From positions 1 through 27,872 of the IMG/VR virus record IMGVR_UViG_3300027782_000289: 27,872 bases of DNA, one strand, 5' to 3'. A program made the translations under genes and the position numbers. Of the stretch, positions 25,623-27,872 are shown one piece after another (the first letter of the stretch is position 1; each line of letters starts with the position of its first letter). This DNA is from a virus. Below the pieces are notes generated by a model. The model was not told the DNA's origin and searched no databases. It saw nothing but the letters and a program-made list of their open reading frames with translations.

Positions 25623-25657
25623 GTGGGCATGCATTTTGTGTGCTCACTATTTTTTTT
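25623..25657 (+). terminator. terminator of the rightward small-gene operon
   Basis: An 8-bp stem GTGGGCAT/GTGCTCAC with two G-T pairs, followed by TATTTTTTTTG. The remaining 100 bases to the next gene are AT-rich, with ATATTCAGATT repeated at about 25699 and 25726. Confidence 0.78.
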
Positions 25658-25755
25658 GTATTTATTTTATTTATGTATGTATCATACAAAGATAAGAAAT
25701 ATTCAGATTTTAGGGAAAATGAAAATATATTCAGATTAGTGGTATAATCATACCT

Positions 25756-26367
25756 ATGACTATATACGTAGATGGCTTTGAACGCTCTGGAAACACATTT
25801 TTAGGAGAGGCTATGGGTTGGACTCTTGAGACCAACGTAGTCACACTTAGATCACATAAGATCTCTAACTTGCAGGACAAGCTTGCAGAAGACATATTTG
25901 TTGTCCCAGTAAGAGATGCACTACCCACTTTGGTTTCTGCCAAGGTATACAGAGATTACCTCTGGGATAATGACATACAGGTAAATGATCGCACTGGAGA
26001 TCCTGCAGAGCTACTTGAAAGACTTACAGCATATGTTGATTACCTATTAACTGACGAAGAAGTGTTTATTGCTCCATTTGACAATTTTGTTGCAGACCAT
26101 AATGCCGTTATTGATGTATTTGTAGCAAAGTATCCAACTTATTCAGTTGCTAGTAGATACACTGAAGACCAAGTTATTGCTAAAAATGAATTTACTCAAG
26201 AAGAAAAAGAAAATCCACATATTGGCAATTTCCCTAGAGCTCTGGCTACAGATGAAGTGTCAGATGCTCAAAGTATATTTTTAAACACATACGGAACACA
26301 GATACAGAGTCTTCAAAATAAAATTAATACTCTTTATCACAGATATGCTAACTACAACCAAGAATAG
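25756..26367 (+). CDS. sulfotransferase-like P-loop protein
   Basis: A 203-residue product starting MTIYVDGFERSGNTFLGEAM. The ERSGNTFL segment (9-16) resembles the PAPS 5'-phosphosulfate loop (K-S-G-T-T-W/F-L), and VVPVRDALPTLVSAKVYRDY (49-68) resembles the 3'-phosphate site (R-x-P-x-x-x-x-x-S). RSHK in between recalls the K-T-H motif. The similarity is by eye and partial; a nucleotide kinase-like protein is an alternative. TGG-TATAAT lies seven bases before the ATG, so the mRNA is nearly leaderless. Confidence 0.6.
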   Translation: MTIYVDGFERSGNTFLGEAMGWTLETNVVTLRSHKISNLQDKLAEDIFVVPVRDALPTLVSAKVYRDYLWDNDIQVNDRTGDPAELLERLTAYVDYLLTDEEVFIAPFDNFVADHNAVIDVFVAKYPTYSVASRYTEDQVIAKNEFTQEEKENPHIGNFPRALATDEVSDAQSIFLNTYGTQIQSLQNKINTLYHRYANYNQE

Positions 26368-26380
26368 GATGTAATAAACT

Positions 26381-26473
26381 ATGACTGAAACTACATACAC
26401 AGGCAAGCTTTGCTGTGCAGGATGCACTTGCACAAATGCACATAGATCTGTTCCTTCTGAAGACGAAGAATAA
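26381..26473 (+). CDS. 30-residue Cys-rich peptide
   Basis: MTETTYTGKLCCAGCTCTNAHRSVPSEDEE has C-C-x-x-C-x-C and one His, probably metal-binding, with an acidic tail. AGGATG about 9 nt upstream could be the ribosome-binding site. Starts 13 nt after the sulfotransferase-like stop. Confidence 0.52.
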   Translation: MTETTYTGKLCCAGCTCTNAHRSVPSEDEE

Positions 26474-26499
26474 TACTTTAAATTAACAAGGGGTAATAA

Positions 26500-26661
26500 A
26501 TGTCAATACTAGACAATCTTGAGTCCTATCTAGAATTTTACGATAAGGAACCAGTAAATCTGCAAACAAAAATTTTTTCAGAAACGGTATGCAAAGACTG
26601 TGAATCAAAACCAATGATTAACATTGACAACATGGGCAGAGACACATCAATGTACTCTTAA
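26500..26661 (+). CDS. 53-residue hypothetical protein
   Basis: MSILDNLESYLEFYDKEPVNLQTKIFSETVCKDCESKPMIN... has one C-x-x-C. AAGGGG lies 6 nt before the ATG. Its stop overlaps the convergent oxygenase stop by 4 nt. Confidence 0.62.
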   Translation: MSILDNLESYLEFYDKEPVNLQTKIFSETVCKDCESKPMINIDNMGRDTSMYS

Positions 26662-27248
26662 GGGTAATTAGATCCATCGTGTAGCTCAACATCTGCAAAC
26701 AATTCTGGATTTAAAACAACTGGGTTCTCTACACTTCCTCTAATAAAGTCTGTTGAGAAATATCTAACTTTATCACCAATAACTTTTTTAGGTCCATGGA
26801 GTATATTTCCACCATGCATGACTAGTGATCTAGCTTTTGGCTTATACACAATACCAAGCTCTGGATACTCAATCTCTCCACCTTCGTACTCATCGTTGTA
26901 ATATATAACGATTCCATAACGAATATAGTGATCTAAATCTTTTAGCCAGTAATCTCTATGCTGCTGCATAGGTTCATGGTCTAAGCATCTTTGTAAGGCT
27001 GCTCCAGGAATGTACTCAGAGCTAGTGTAAAGATTTTTTATGCTGCTGTCTATGTCTTCAAAGACTTTTGGCTTATCTCCACGATATTGTTTTCCATACC
27101 AGAACTCTAGTTTGTCTTGTTCAGACAAAATTTGCCACCATTGATCTTCTTCTAGCGAGTTACAAAAATCTAAGATTTCTTTTTGCTGTTCTAAAGTAAC
27201 AAAATCTTCAATCTCATAAATATCTGGAGACAGACGATTAATCTTCAA
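26658..27248 (-). CDS. 2OG-Fe(II) oxygenase (prolyl 4-hydroxylase type)
   Basis: A 196-residue protein with the double-stranded beta-helix signature: QQHRDYW (His97-x-Asp99), YYNDEYEGGEIEYPELG, then PKARSLVMHGGNILHGPKKV with the distal His151 and VRYFSTDFIRG with Arg162 for 2-oxoglutarate. All three iron ligands are present, so it is probably active. Such phage enzymes may hydroxylate proteins or small molecules; the substrate is unknown. The start is TTG at 27248, overlapping the upstream stop by 11 nt. Confidence 0.85.
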   Translation of the reverse strand: MKINRLSPDIYEIEDFVTLEQQKEILDFCNSLEEDQWWQILSEQDKLEFWYGKQYRGDKPKVFEDIDSSIKNLYTSSEYIPGAALQRCLDHEPMQQHRDYWLKDLDHYIRYGIVIYYNDEYEGGEIEYPELGIVYKPKARSLVMHGGNILHGPKKVIGDKVRYFSTDFIRGSVENPVVLNPELFADVELHDGSNYP

Positions 27249-27441
27249 ATTTTTCTAGCTCCCACATACGGATATCAACAAAACCATACATCGCTGAAAA
27301 AGCTGCTTCTTCTGTTGGTGCTTCAACAACCATTCTTGCATTTTCTTCAATGTTTATTTCTGCGGTATATTCTTTTTTAGCATTGTCAAGATAAGTTTCT
27401 TTGATAACACTAAGAATTGGCTTATAGTAGTATTTAGGCAA
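27238..27441 (-). CDS. 67-residue hypothetical protein
   Basis: MPKYYYKPILSVIKETYLDNAKKEYTAEINIEENARMVVEAPTEEAAFSAMYGF...: a beta-alpha pattern with V-E-A-x-x-x-E-E-A, like the small proteins at 17607, 22769 and 23566. Start TTG at 27441 overlaps the upstream stop (TTGCCTAA). Confidence 0.62.
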   Translation of the reverse strand: MPKYYYKPILSVIKETYLDNAKKEYTAEINIEENARMVVEAPTEEAAFSAMYGFVDIRMWELEKFED

Positions 27442-27631
27442 GTAGGTTCGCCTCTTTCATTTTATCGTACATGTTTGAAAGCATGTAGGCCAAAGACTGT
27501 TGGCTTTGTTCAATGTTACGTTCAACTTCTTCTACAGCCATTCCATTTTGCAAACAAATATTTCTGTTATCTTCATTAAGGCTATTTAGCATAAAAACAA
27601 CAGTCTCTGTCTTCTTTTCTTCTTGATTCAT
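27434..27631 (-). CDS. 65-residue helical hypothetical protein
   Basis: MNQEEKKTETVVFMLNSLNEDNRNICLQNGMAVEEVERNIEQSQQSLAYML... is helical and acidic. AAAGGTG 6-8 nt before ATG 27631 decides the start over an ATG 84 nt further upstream inside the neighbouring gene. Confidence 0.66.
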   Translation of the reverse strand: MNQEEKKTETVVFMLNSLNEDNRNICLQNGMAVEEVERNIEQSQQSLAYMLSNMYDKMKEANLLA

Positions 27632-27656
27632 TTTTTCACCTTTTCTGTACGGGACT

Positions 27657-27872
27657 TTAGTTTGTTCCAAAGTCGTTATTAATTTCCAATTTGGACGGTA
27701 TACCAATGATATCACAAGATACAGTAGTCCACAACTGATGAGACATAGTAGGACGTATAGTAGCTGACATCCCAGGTATCTCCATTACATATTTGTAGCC
27801 TTTTCCATGCTTAGATTCTTTCCTAGACCAATGCTCAAAACCATAATCAAGCTTTGTTGCTTCAAATACAAA
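27657..27872 (-). CDS. 3' end of an unidentified gene (partial)
   Basis: An open leftward frame enters from the right edge and ends with TAA at 27657-27659 (71 residues, FVFEATKLDYGFEHWSRKES... LEINNDFGTN). It lies 25 nt upstream of the next leftward gene and probably in the same operon. No family recognised. Confidence 0.6.
   Translation of the reverse strand, partial: FVFEATKLDYGFEHWSRKESKHGKGYKYVMEIPGMSATIRPTMSHQLWTTVSCDIIGIPSKLEINNDFGTN

Overview
The window looks like part of the AT-rich genome of a tailed phage that probably infects an actinobacterium. The support is indirect. There are dense, mostly leftward, overlapping small genes, five tRNA genes, a DUF932 protein, a mycobacteriophage-type Gp88 protein, an HNH protein and a small-membrane-protein pair of holin type. 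Many genes appear to be expressed from leaderless mRNAs, and TGTGA-N6-TCACA (CRP/GlxR-type) sites precede many promoters; both traits fit Actinobacteria. No capsid, portal, terminase or polymerase gene is visible, so host and phage type are inferences.

Layout. 1-2.2 kb (+): the end of an unknown gene, two tandem luciferase-like (SsuD-type) proteins, a XapX/DUF1427 membrane protein and a holin-like protein, closed by a terminator. 2.2-5.9 kb (-): tRNA-Met, two tandem SGNH-hydrolase-like proteins, a NodU/CmcH-type carbamoyltransferase, then tRNA-Ile and tRNA-Arg. 5.9-11.5 kb (mostly -): short transcription units with leaderless small genes, many of them zinc-ribbon proteins, interspersed with a FkbM-type methyltransferase, a GT32-type glycosyltransferase, a glutathione-peroxidase-like protein, an HNH nuclease and tRNA-Arg(CCG). 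11.96-12.89 kb: an intergenic region with three perfect DnaA boxes, eleven AGGTTTG/CAAACCT repeats, four TCGTAATGTC repeats and tandem hairpins, the best candidate replication origin. 12.9-16.3 kb (-): small hypothetical genes with overlapping stop/start codons, a YubB/Api92-like protein and tRNA-Asp. 16.3-24.5 kb (-): DUF932, Gp88 and about twenty-five small genes in operons. 24.5-25.6 kb (+): a short divergent operon. 25.7-27.9 kb: a sulfotransferase-like gene (+) and a convergent 2OG-Fe(II) oxygenase operon (-).

The most striking signal is regulatory. Between 17.4 and 24.9 kb the promoters form a family. Ten have TTGTCA or ATGTCA followed by G, exactly 11 nt before a TANNNT -10 box. Nine promoters of this and the ordinary type have a CRP/GlxR-like palindrome centred 53.5, 64.5, 74.5 or 85.5 bp upstream of the predicted start, that is, on one face of the helix. 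Several of these control regions also carry DnaA boxes. A second theme is the leaderless genes: at about fourteen genes the -10 box is followed by exactly 6 (twice 7) nt and then the start codon. The surface-chemistry genes (carbamoyltransferase, SGNH, methyltransferase, glycosyltransferase, possible sulfotransferase) may modify a glycan or nucleic acid, but no substrate can be read from the sequence.
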